From Microbacteriaceae bacterium (GTDB lineage: Bacteria; Actinomycetota; Actinomycetes; Actinomycetales; Microbacteriaceae): DNA of 7,162 nt. Made by a program: the position numbers and the translations under genes. Below, piece by piece: positions 1 to 5,174 of the stretch. Under the pieces are notes generated by a model. The model had not been told where the DNA came from, did no database searches, and was given only the letters and a program-made list of their open reading frames with translations. The first letter of the stretch is position 1; every line of letters starts with the position of its first letter. The stretch is from the NCBI GenBank assembly GCA_022701925.1, contig JAKONM010000332.1, forward strand, positions 1 to 7,162, given 5' to 3'.

Positions 1-286
1 CCGTGGAGCGGGACTGCAGGCGCTCGGCCGCGAACACGCCGAACTGGCAGGTGAAGGAGCTGGACACGAGGATCAGCGTGTTGACGGCCGCGTAGGGCAC
101 GTTCAGCCGCTGCACCTCCTCGGCCCACAGGGCGGGCTGCGAGGTCTTCAGCGTGAAGTAGATGGCGAACAGGCCGGCGAAGAACATCACCTCGCTGCCG
201 AGCCACACGATGGTCCCGACGGCGACGGCGTTCGGCCGGTTCACCGCCGGGGTGGGTGCCGACTGAAGCACTGACGCACTGCTCAC
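1..286 (-). CDS. ctaE: Cytochrome c oxidase subunit III, N-terminal part (truncated by window edge)
   Basis: This is the first 95 codons of an aa3-type cytochrome c oxidase subunit III, an integral membrane subunit of the terminal respiratory oxidase. The reading starts VSSASVLQSAPTPAVNRPN and goes on to GTIVWLGSEVMFFAGLF, the conserved first transmembrane helix with its glutamate. A second hydrophobic segment covers about residues 66-88 (AAVNTLILVSSSFTCQFGVF). I chose the GTG at 286 because the short polar N-terminus before PNxVxVGTIVWL suits actinobacterial homologues, and because a -10-like box lies 7 nt upstream, which would make the transcript leaderless. No Shine-Dalgarno sequence is visible. 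In actinobacteria ctaE is usually followed by qcrCAB (the cytochrome bc1 genes), which would lie beyond the left edge. Divergent trpD next to ctaE is a familiar arrangement in this phylum. The family assignment is firm; the start is likely but not proven. Confidence 0.93.
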   Translation of the reverse strand, partial: MSSASVLQSAPTPAVNRPNAVAVGTIVWLGSEVMFFAGLFAIYFTLKTSQPALWAEEVQRLNVPYAAVNTLILVSSSFTCQFGVFAAERLQSRST

Positions 287-292
287 GAGATC

Positions 293-298
293 ATTATG
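293..298 (-). promoter_or_regulatory. Candidate -10 box for leaderless ctaE transcript
   Basis: On the minus strand the sequence reads CATAAT, five of six matches to TATAAT. It ends 7 nt before the GTG start of ctaE, so transcription would begin at or next to the start codon. No good -35 hexamer is seen. Leaderless mRNAs are common in actinobacteria; the use of this box is inferred. Confidence 0.45.
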
Positions 299-381
299 GT
301 GCTTCCGGCACCGTCCCAGCCTGCCGTCGGCACGCCCGTCGCGGTGATTCGGCAGTGCGAGGGGGCGTCCGGGAGGCGTCG

Positions 382-399
382 ACGGGGGCGCGCCCCCGT
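382..399. repeat. 18-bp perfect palindrome between divergent ctaE and trpD
   Basis: These 18 bases are identical to their own reverse complement (ACGGGGGCG and its complement, no spacer). They lie about 59-76 nt upstream of the predicted trpD start of transcription and about 96 nt upstream of the ctaE start. A wider alternative pairing joins CGACGGG (380-386) to CCCGTCG (401-407). It could be an operator, a supercoiling-sensitive element or an accident of GC-rich sequence. The rest of the 171-nt intergenic region holds only the two -10 boxes and a small TGCCG-T-CGGCA repeat at 322-332. Confidence 0.5.
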
Positions 400-445
400 T
401 CCCGTCGCGGCGGCGCCCCCTCCGGCCGGTCCGGGAGCCCGTCGA

Positions 446-451
446 TAGGCT
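446..451 (+). promoter_or_regulatory. Candidate -10 box for leaderless trpD transcript
   Basis: TAGGCT fits the actinobacterial TANNNT -10 pattern and is the only such box just upstream of trpD. It ends 6 nt before the GTG at 458, so transcription would start at the first base of the start codon. The interval lacks a Shine-Dalgarno sequence, which supports a leaderless message. The -35 region is not recognisable. Confidence 0.55.
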
Positions 452-457
452 CGCCGC

Positions 458-1510
458 GTGCCCGAGACGACCTCCTGGCCCGACCTGATCTCCGCGCTGC
501 TCGCCGGGCGCGACCTGCGCGTCGCCGAGGCGACCTGGGCGATGGAGCGCGTGATGGCGGGGGAGGCGCCCGCCGCGACCCTGGCCGGCTTCCTCGTCGC
601 GCTGCGGGCGAAGGGCGAGACCGTCGACGAGATCGTGGGCTTCCGCGACGCGGTGCTGGCGCACGCCCGGCCCCTGCCCGTGTCGGCCCGCGCCCTCGAC
701 CTGGTCGGCACCGGCGGCGACGGGTACAAGACCGTGAACGTGTCCACGACGGCCGCGGTCGTGGTCGCCGCCTGCGGCGTGCCGGTCGCGAAGCACGGCA
801 ACCGGGCCGTCACCTCCGCGTCCGGGGCCAGCGACGTGCTCGGCGAGCTGGGCGTCGACCTGAGCCTCGACGGGCCCGCCGTGGCCCGCGTGCTGGAGCG
901 GGCCGGCATCACCTTCGTGTGGGCCGCGGCGTTCCACCCCGGCTTCAAGCACGCCGCCGAGGCGCGGGCCGCGCTCGGCGTGCCCACCGTCTTCAACTTC
1001 CTGGGGCCGCTCGTGAATCCCGCCCGGCCGGACGCGAACGTGATCGGGGTCGCGTCCGCCGCCGTCGTGCCGCTGGTGACCGGGGTGCTGCAGACCCGCG
1101 GCGCGACCGCGCTGGTCGTGCGGGGCGACGACGGGCTGGACGAGCTGTCGACGACGGGGCACAGCCGCATCCGCGAGGTGACCGGCGGCGCGGTGACCGA
1201 GCACGACGTGCACCCGGCCGACGTGGGCCTGCCCGTCGCCCGGCTGGACGACCTGCGCGGCGGCACCCCGGCGGAGAACGCCGCGACGGTGCGCCGCGTG
1301 CTGGCGGGGGAGGGCGGCCCGGTGCGGGACGTCGTCCTCCTGAACGCCGCGGCCGGGCTCGTCGCCTGGGACCTGTACGAGGACCCCGAGACCGCGGACC
1401 GGCCGATGGCCCGGCGGCTGTCCGACGCGCTGGAGCGCGCGGCGCGGGTCGTCGACAGCGGCGCCGCCGCCGAGAAGCTCGACGCGTGGGTGGCCGCCAC
1501 CCGAGACTGA
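458..1510 (+). CDS. trpD: Anthranilate phosphoribosyltransferase
   Basis: A 350-residue protein that transfers phosphoribose from PRPP to anthranilate, the second step of the tryptophan branch, in the cytosol. The N-terminal helical domain covers about residues 6-75. The PRPP-binding loop DLVGTGGDGYKTVNVST spans 81-97, followed by KHGNRAVTSASGASDVLGELG (112-132), FNFLGPLVNPAR (179-190) and the metal-binding stretch GDDGLDEL (223-230), with Asp228 and Glu229 as the expected Mg2+ ligands. Length is normal for the family. The GTG start is set by the motif order and by the -10 box 6 nt upstream; a longer reading in another frame over the same DNA is a shadow. No other trp gene is adjacent, so trpD stands alone here, divergent from ctaE and convergent with glpK. 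It is intact and the family call is firm. Confidence 0.96.
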   Translation: MPETTSWPDLISALLAGRDLRVAEATWAMERVMAGEAPAATLAGFLVALRAKGETVDEIVGFRDAVLAHARPLPVSARALDLVGTGGDGYKTVNVSTTAAVVVAACGVPVAKHGNRAVTSASGASDVLGELGVDLSLDGPAVARVLERAGITFVWAAAFHPGFKHAAEARAALGVPTVFNFLGPLVNPARPDANVIGVASAAVVPLVTGVLQTRGATALVVRGDDGLDELSTTGHSRIREVTGGAVTEHDVHPADVGLPVARLDDLRGGTPAENAATVRRVLAGEGGPVRDVVLLNAAAGLVAWDLYEDPETADRPMARRLSDALERAARVVDSGAAAEKLDAWVAATRD

Positions 1511-1539
1511 CGCGGCGGACGCCCGGTCCGCGCGTGGAG

Positions 1540-1580
1540 GCGCGGCCGGCCGGCGCTCGGGCAGCGCCGGTCGGCCGCGC
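1540..1580. terminator. Bidirectional GC hairpin between convergent trpD and glpK
   Basis: Arms 1540-1557 and 1563-1580 form an 18-bp stem around a 5-nt loop (CGGGC). Seventeen pairs are Watson-Crick. The remaining position, 1549/1571, is a G.U wobble in the plus-strand RNA and an A/C mismatch in the minus-strand RNA. The hairpin begins 29 nt after the trpD stop and 15 nt beyond the glpK stop, as expected for a terminator shared by convergent genes. There is no U-tract on either side, which is common for actinobacterial hairpin terminators. A second small inverted repeat, GGTC-GGGG-GACC, follows at 1581-1592. Confidence 0.78.
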
Positions 1581-1594
1581 GGTCGGGGGACCCC

Positions 1595-3109
1595 CTACTG
1601 CACGTCCTCGTCGACCCAGTCGAACGACTTCGTGACGGCCTTCTTCCACAGGCGGTACTGGCGGGCGCGCTCGTCCTCGTCCATCGACGGCTCCCAGCGC
1701 TTGTCCTCCTGCCAGTTCTTGCGCAGGTCGTCGAAGTCCTTCCAGAAGCCGACCGCCAGGCCGGCCGCGTAGGCGGCGCCCAGCGCGGTCGTCTCCGCGA
1801 CCACCGGCCGGACGACCGGCACGCCGAGGATGTCGGCCTGGAACTGCATCAGCGCGTCGTTCGCGACCATGCCGCCGTCGACCTTCAGCTCGGTCAGCGG
1901 GTTGCCGGTGTCCGCGTCGACCGCGTCCACGACCTCCTTCGACTGGAACGCCGTCGCCTCGAGCGCCGCCCGGGCGATGTGCCCCTTGTTCACGAACCGG
2001 GTGAGGCCCACGAGGGCGCCGCGCGCCTCCGACTTCCAGTACGGCGCGAACAGCCCCGAGAACGCCGGGACGAAGTAGGCGCCGCCGTTGTCGTCGACCG
2101 TCCGGGCCAGCTCCTCCACCTCGGGGGCGGAGGAGATGATGCCCAGGTTGTCGCGCAGCCACTGGATCAGCGACCCGGTGACCGCGACCGACCCCTCGAG
2201 CGCGTAGTGCGGCTCGCCGCCGCCCAGCTGGTAGGCCATCGTCGTCAGCAGGCCGTTCTCGCTCTGCACGATCTCGGTGCCCGTGGGGAAGATCAGGAAG
2301 TTGCCGGTGCCGTACGTGTTCTTGGCCTCGCCGACCTCGAACGCCACCTGTCCGAAGGTCGCCGCCTGCTGGTCGCCGAGGATGCCGGCGATGGGCACCT
2401 CGCGCAGCAGGTTGGACGACTCGACGGTGCCGTAGACCTCCGAGGAGCTCTTGATCTCGGGGAGCATCGAGCGCGGCACCTTGAAGACCTCGAGGATCGA
2501 GTCGTCCCAGGTCAGCGTCTTCAGGTCCATGAACAGCGTGCGCGACGCGTTGGTGACGTCGGTGACGTGCACACCGCCGTCGGTGCCGCCGGTGAGGTTC
2601 CAGAGCACCCACGAGTCGGTGGTGCCGAACATCAGCTCGCCGGCGTCCGCCTTCTCGCGCGCGCCCTCGACGTTCTCGAGGATCCACACGATCTTGGTGC
2701 CGGCGAAGTAGGTCGACAGCGGCAGGCCGACGGTGCCCTTGAACCGCTCGACCCCGCCGTCGGCCGCGAACCGGTCGACGATCGCCTGCGTGCGGGTGTC
2801 CTGCCAGACGATGGCGTTGTAGACCGGCTTGCCGGTCGCCCTCTCCCACACGACCGTCGTCTCGCGCTGGTTGGTGATGCCCACGGCGGCGATGTCGTGG
2901 CGCGTGATGTCGGCGCGGGACAGCGCCTGGCCGATCACCTCCCGGGTGTTCCGCCAGATCTCCTCGGGGTCGTGCTCGACCCACCCGGCGCGCGGGAAGA
3001 TCTGGCGGTGCTCGAGCTGGCCGGTCGAGACGACCTTGCCCTCGTGGTCGAAGACCATCGCTCGTGTGGAAGTGGTGCCCTGATCGATGGCGAGGACGTA
3101 GTCGGCCAC
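1595..3109 (-). CDS. glpK: Glycerol kinase
   Basis: A 504-residue cytosolic FGGY-family kinase that converts glycerol and ATP to sn-glycerol 3-phosphate. The N-terminal phosphate-binding motif is AIDQGTTSTRAMVFD (7-21). The glycerol-contacting region includes QRETTVVWER (81-90) and VWQDTRT (101-107). GILGDQQAATFGQ (242-254) holds the likely catalytic base Asp246. KNTYGTGNFL (263-272), DGGMVANDALMQFQADIL (411-428) and TALGAAYAAGLAVGFW (441-456) complete the family signature. Length is typical. The GTG start at 3109 is supported by AGGAG (3115-3119), 5 nt upstream. It lies 42 nt downstream of glpF on the same strand, so the two are very likely one operon. The residue aligned with the HPr-phosphorylated histidine of enterococcal GlpK is Ser232, so that form of PTS control is probably absent. 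Intact. Confidence 0.97.
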   Translation of the reverse strand: MADYVLAIDQGTTSTRAMVFDHEGKVVSTGQLEHRQIFPRAGWVEHDPEEIWRNTREVIGQALSRADITRHDIAAVGITNQRETTVVWERATGKPVYNAIVWQDTRTQAIVDRFAADGGVERFKGTVGLPLSTYFAGTKIVWILENVEGAREKADAGELMFGTTDSWVLWNLTGGTDGGVHVTDVTNASRTLFMDLKTLTWDDSILEVFKVPRSMLPEIKSSSEVYGTVESSNLLREVPIAGILGDQQAATFGQVAFEVGEAKNTYGTGNFLIFPTGTEIVQSENGLLTTMAYQLGGGEPHYALEGSVAVTGSLIQWLRDNLGIISSAPEVEELARTVDDNGGAYFVPAFSGLFAPYWKSEARGALVGLTRFVNKGHIARAALEATAFQSKEVVDAVDADTGNPLTELKVDGGMVANDALMQFQADILGVPVVRPVVAETTALGAAYAAGLAVGFWKDFDDLRKNWQEDKRWEPSMDEDERARQYRLWKKAVTKSFDWVDEDVQ

Positions 3110-3151
3110 TGGTGCTCCTAAGGGGTTCTGCGGGACGGGGTCGGGTGCGGG

Positions 3152-3910
3152 TCAGCCGATGACCGGCAGGAGGACGTACGAGAGCGCGCCGGCGAGCGCG
3201 CCGCCGAGGAGGGGGCCGACGATCGGCACCCAGGCGTAGCCCCAGTCGCTGCCGCCCTTGTGGGGGATGGGCAGCAGGGCGTGGACGATGCGCGGGCCCA
3301 GGTCGCGGGCCGGGTTGATCGCGTAGCCGGTCGGGCCGCCGAGGGAGGCGCCGATGCCGACCACCAGCAGCGCCACGGGGACGGCGCCGAGGGCCGCGAG
3401 GCCGGCGGGGGTCGCCGTGTCGGGGTCGCCCGCGCGGCTGAAGCCGATGACGACGAACACCAGGACGAAGGTGCCGAGCACCTCGGTGATCACGTTCCAG
3501 AGGGGCGCGCGGATCTCCGGCCCGGTCGAGAAGACGCCGAGGATCGTGCCGGCCTCGGTCTCCTCGTCGAAGTGCTTCTTGAAGGCCAGCCAGACCAGCA
3601 GCGCGCCGATCATCGCGCCCAGCAGCTGGGCGATGATGTAGACGATCGCGGCCAGGACGCCGCCCGGGATCTTGCCGGCCACGAGCAGGCCGATCGTGAC
3701 GGCCGGGTTCAGGTGCGCGCCGGAGGCGTAGGACACCGTGACGCCGGCGAAGACCGCGAGGCCCCACCCGAAGTTGATGAGCAGCCAGCCGCCGCCGAGG
3801 CCCTTGCTCTTGGTGAGGATCGCCGTCGCCACGACGCCGCCTCCCAGGAGCAGCAGCAGGGTCGTGCCGACCAGTTCGGACAAGAAGATCGTTCCCAAGG
3901 ACGGATCCAC
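3152..3910 (-). CDS. glpF: Glycerol uptake facilitator (aquaglyceroporin)
   Basis: A 252-residue MIP-family channel for passive glycerol entry across the cytoplasmic membrane. Both NPA boxes are present: HLNPAVT (NPA at 68-70) and YAINPARDLGPR (NPA at 199-201). The second is followed by Arg202 of the selectivity filter and by Asp203, typical of glycerol channels rather than water-only aquaporins. Trp49 and Tyr197 align with E. coli GlpF Trp48 and Phe200. About six hydrophobic segments are visible. The frame stays open to about 4072, but the extra N-terminal residues are arginine-rich and look non-coding. The GTG at 3910 places SLGTIFLSELVGT at the usual distance from the N-terminus and has a modest purine-rich stretch (AGAGGCAGG) upstream. 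It is the promoter-proximal gene of the glpF-glpK unit, divergent from the regulator. Confidence 0.95.
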   Translation of the reverse strand: MDPSLGTIFLSELVGTTLLLLLGGGVVATAILTKSKGLGGGWLLINFGWGLAVFAGVTVSYASGAHLNPAVTIGLLVAGKIPGGVLAAIVYIIAQLLGAMIGALLVWLAFKKHFDEETEAGTILGVFSTGPEIRAPLWNVITEVLGTFVLVFVVIGFSRAGDPDTATPAGLAALGAVPVALLVVGIGASLGGPTGYAINPARDLGPRIVHALLPIPHKGGSDWGYAWVPIVGPLLGGALAGALSYVLLPVIG

Positions 3911-3936
3911 CGCTACCTGCCTCTTCGTCGAGTCGT

Positions 3937-3957
3937 GGCGACCGGGATTCGGTCGCC
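3937..3957 (-). promoter_or_regulatory. Stem-loop in the glpF 5' leader
   Basis: GGCGACCG (3937-3944) and CGGTCGCC (3950-3957) pair perfectly over 8 bp with a 5-nt loop. The element ends 26 nt before the glpF GTG and lies just downstream of the candidate glpF -10, so it would be at the 5' end of the mRNA. It may be an RNA hairpin or a DNA operator. It does not share the TGCAC motif of the nearby array. Confidence 0.5.
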
Positions 3958-3966
3958 GGCGGTCCG

Positions 3967-3972
3967 ACCGTA
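3967..3972 (-). promoter_or_regulatory. Candidate glpFK -10 box
   Basis: Reads TACGGT on the minus strand (TANNNT pattern). GGGACG at 3990-3995, 17 nt upstream, shares the GAC core of a -35 box. Predicted start of transcription is near 3960, giving a leader of about 50 nt. The call is weak because neither hexamer is strong. Confidence 0.3.
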
Positions 3973-4012
3973 TCGGGCGGGGATGACGGCGTCCCCGGTG
4001 CCCGGGGCGTCC

Positions 4013-4036
4013 TGCACAACCGTGCACGCGTGTACA
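4013..4036. promoter_or_regulatory. Tandem overlapping operator-like sites between glpF and the regulator
   Basis: The pattern is TGCAC-N4-GTGCAC-N4-GTACA. It can be read as two 14-bp dyads, 4013-4026 (TGCACAACCGTGCA) and 4023-4036 (TGCACGCGTGTACA), whose starts are 10 bp apart, one helical turn. The outer part of the same dyad recurs as a perfect palindrome upstream of dhaK at 5085-5098. The array overlaps the candidate -10 of the regulator and lies upstream of the candidate glpF promoter, so one protein could control both directions. Assignment to the adjacent SorC-type regulator is inferred from position. Confidence 0.6.
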
Positions 4037-4038
4037 TT
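4033..4038 (+). promoter_or_regulatory. Candidate -10 box for the SorC-type regulator gene
   Basis: TACATT fits TANNNT and overlaps the right end of the tandem operator array, which would suit autoregulation. The predicted leader is about 65 nt. No convincing -35 box is seen. Confidence 0.35.
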
Positions 4039-4097
4039 CGGGCTCGGCACGATCGAGCGGAGCCCGCGGCACGGACGTGCAGCACGGGACCGACCAC

Positions 4098-4103
4098 GGG
4101 AGG
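4098..4103 (+). promoter_or_regulatory. Ribosome binding site fixing the TTG start of the regulator
   Basis: GGGAGG lies 7 nt before the TTG at 4111. The in-frame codons further upstream show no family-like residues, and the next in-frame candidate (GTG at 4135) has no such site. Confidence 0.7.
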
Positions 4104-4110
4104 CGACGGG

Positions 4111-5076
4111 TTGACGACGGAGACGATCCGGCCGGTGACGAAGGTGCAGCAGGCCCTGACGGCCGCGCACCTCTACTACATGCAGGACCTCACGATGGAG
4201 GCGATCGCGCGGGAGCTGCACACCTCCCGCTCGTCGGTCTCCCGCCTGCTGAGCCACGCGCGGGCCACGGGCCTGGTGGACATCCAGATCCACTCGCCCG
4301 CGGAATCCGCAGGCCGACTGGCGTCGGTGCTGCGCGACCGCTACGACGTCGCGGCGCACCTGGTGCCGATGCCCGACCACACGAGCGACGTCGACCGGCT
4401 GGAGCGCGTGGCGATGTCCGCCGGCCGCCTGCTCGGCCGCTTCTTCGACTCGAACACGGTGCTCGGGGTGGCGTGGGGCTCGACGATCAGCGCCGTCAGC
4501 CGGCACCTGGTGCCGAAGCCGCTGACCGGCGCCGAGGTGGTGCAGCTGAACGGGGCGGGGAACACCCGCACCACCGGCATCATCTACGCGAGCGAGCTGC
4601 TGCGCCGGTTCGGCGGCGCCTTCGGCGCCCACGTGCAGCAGTTCCCCGTGCCCGCCTTCTTCGACGACCCGGAGACCAAGCAGGCGCTCTGGCGCGAGCG
4701 CAGCATGCGGCGCGTGCTCGAGGTGCAGGAGCGGATGCAGGTGGCGCTCTTCAGCGTCGGGTCGCCGCTCTCCGAGGTCGCGAGCCACGTGCACATCGGC
4801 GGCTACCTCGAGCCGGAGGACTACCTGCTGCTCGAGCGCGACCGGGTGGTCGGCGACGTCGCGACCGTGTTCTACCGGGAGGACGGCACCTCGGACGCGA
4901 TCGAGCTGAACCAGCGGGCGTCCGGCCCCGACCTGGCGCAGCTGCGGCGCGCGCCCCGGCGCATCTGCGTGGTGGCGGGGCTGTCGAAGCTCGGCAGCGT
5001 GCGCGGGGCGCTCTCCGCCGGCCTGATCACGGACCTGGTCCTCGACGAGCCCCTGGCCCGCGCGCTGGCCTCCTGA
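4111..5076 (+). CDS. SorC/DeoR-type sugar-binding transcriptional regulator
   Basis: A 321-residue cytosolic DNA-binding protein. Residues about 14-56 form a helix-turn-helix domain (YMQDLTMEAIARELHTSRSSVSRLLSHARATGLV). Residues about 62-320 form the sugar-binding effector domain shared with SorC, CggR and LsrR; family marks are GVAWGSTISAVSRHL (119-133), ELNQRASG (265-272) and the C-terminal VVAGLSKLGSVRGALSAGLITDLVLDE (287-313). The TTG start is chosen for the GGGAGG 7 nt upstream and because MTTETIRPVTKVQQALTAAHLYY matches the usual short lead into the HTH. The gene sits between glpFK and dhaKLM, so control of glycerol/dihydroxyacetone use is likely. Family members usually bind phosphorylated sugars, so DHAP or glycerol 3-phosphate are reasonable effectors, but this is inference. 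Whether it represses or activates cannot be read from the sequence. Confidence 0.9.
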   Translation: MTTETIRPVTKVQQALTAAHLYYMQDLTMEAIARELHTSRSSVSRLLSHARATGLVDIQIHSPAESAGRLASVLRDRYDVAAHLVPMPDHTSDVDRLERVAMSAGRLLGRFFDSNTVLGVAWGSTISAVSRHLVPKPLTGAEVVQLNGAGNTRTTGIIYASELLRRFGGAFGAHVQQFPVPAFFDDPETKQALWRERSMRRVLEVQERMQVALFSVGSPLSEVASHVHIGGYLEPEDYLLLERDRVVGDVATVFYREDGTSDAIELNQRASGPDLAQLRRAPRRICVVAGLSKLGSVRGALSAGLITDLVLDEPLARALAS

Positions 5077-5084
5077 GGCCCTGC

Positions 5085-5098
5085 TGCACGATCGTGCA
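5085..5098. promoter_or_regulatory. Perfect 14-bp palindromic operator upstream of dhaK
   Basis: TGCACGATCGTGCA is its own reverse complement and differs at two central bases from the site at 4013-4026. It begins 8 nt after the regulator stop codon and lies at about -43 to -56 relative to the predicted dhaK transcription start. That position could suit an activator, or a repressor working with distant sites. The likely binder is the regulator encoded just upstream. Confidence 0.65.
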
Positions 5099-5099
5099 C

Positions 5100-5115
5100 G
5101 GGCGCTGCGGCGCCC
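5100..5115. repeat. Small GC hairpin after the regulator gene
   Basis: GGGCGC (5100-5105) and GCGCCC (5110-5115) pair perfectly around TGCG. It directly follows the palindromic operator. It may be a weak terminator for the regulator transcript, but it lacks a U-tract and could be chance in such GC-rich sequence. Confidence 0.3.
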
Positions 5116-5128
5116 TGCGGCGGATGCG

Positions 5129-5134
5129 TAGCCT
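5129..5134 (+). promoter_or_regulatory. Candidate -10 box for the dhaKLM operon
   Basis: TAGCCT within GCGTAGCCTGG fits the actinobacterial TANNNT pattern. Transcription would start near 5141, leaving a leader of about 34 nt that includes GGAGG (5166-5170), 4 nt before the dhaK ATG. No clear -35 box is present, which would fit a promoter that needs an activator. Confidence 0.55.
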
Positions 5135-5174
5135 GGTCGCGCGCCGGCCTGCGGCGCTCCCCGATGGAGGTTCG

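Noticed and set aside
256..1635. Open frames on both strands across trpD (plus 256-1635, minus 283-1500).
   Set aside because: Both are compositionally biased shadows of trpD; only the frame at 458-1510 holds the GTGGD and DGLDE motifs.
2265..2280. A further TGCAC...GTGC-like operator inside glpK.
   Set aside because: The spacing between half-sites differs by 2 bp from the other sites and the stretch is explained by conserved glpK codons.
1979..3121. A 380-residue plus-strand open frame antisense to glpK.
   Set aside because: It has no recognisable motif and the composition expected of a shadow; glpK on the other strand is intact.
3911..4072. A longer glpF with about 54 extra N-terminal residues.
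   Set aside because: The added residues are arginine-rich, would cover the operator array, and lie upstream of the usual MIP-family N-terminus. GTG at 3910 is better placed.
993..4097. A 1034-residue open frame on the minus strand spanning trpD, glpK and glpF.
   Set aside because: The translation is arginine/proline/glycine-rich low-complexity sequence without family motifs, and it overlaps glpK and glpF, which have clear motifs in other frames. It is an artefact of few stop codons in GC-rich DNA.
4077..5174. An N-terminal extension of dhaK that would fuse about 366 extra residues to it across the regulator gene.
   Set aside because: The extension is arginine-rich and without motifs, while the regulator frame over the same DNA is a clear family member. 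The ATG at 5175 has its own GGAGG and promoter.
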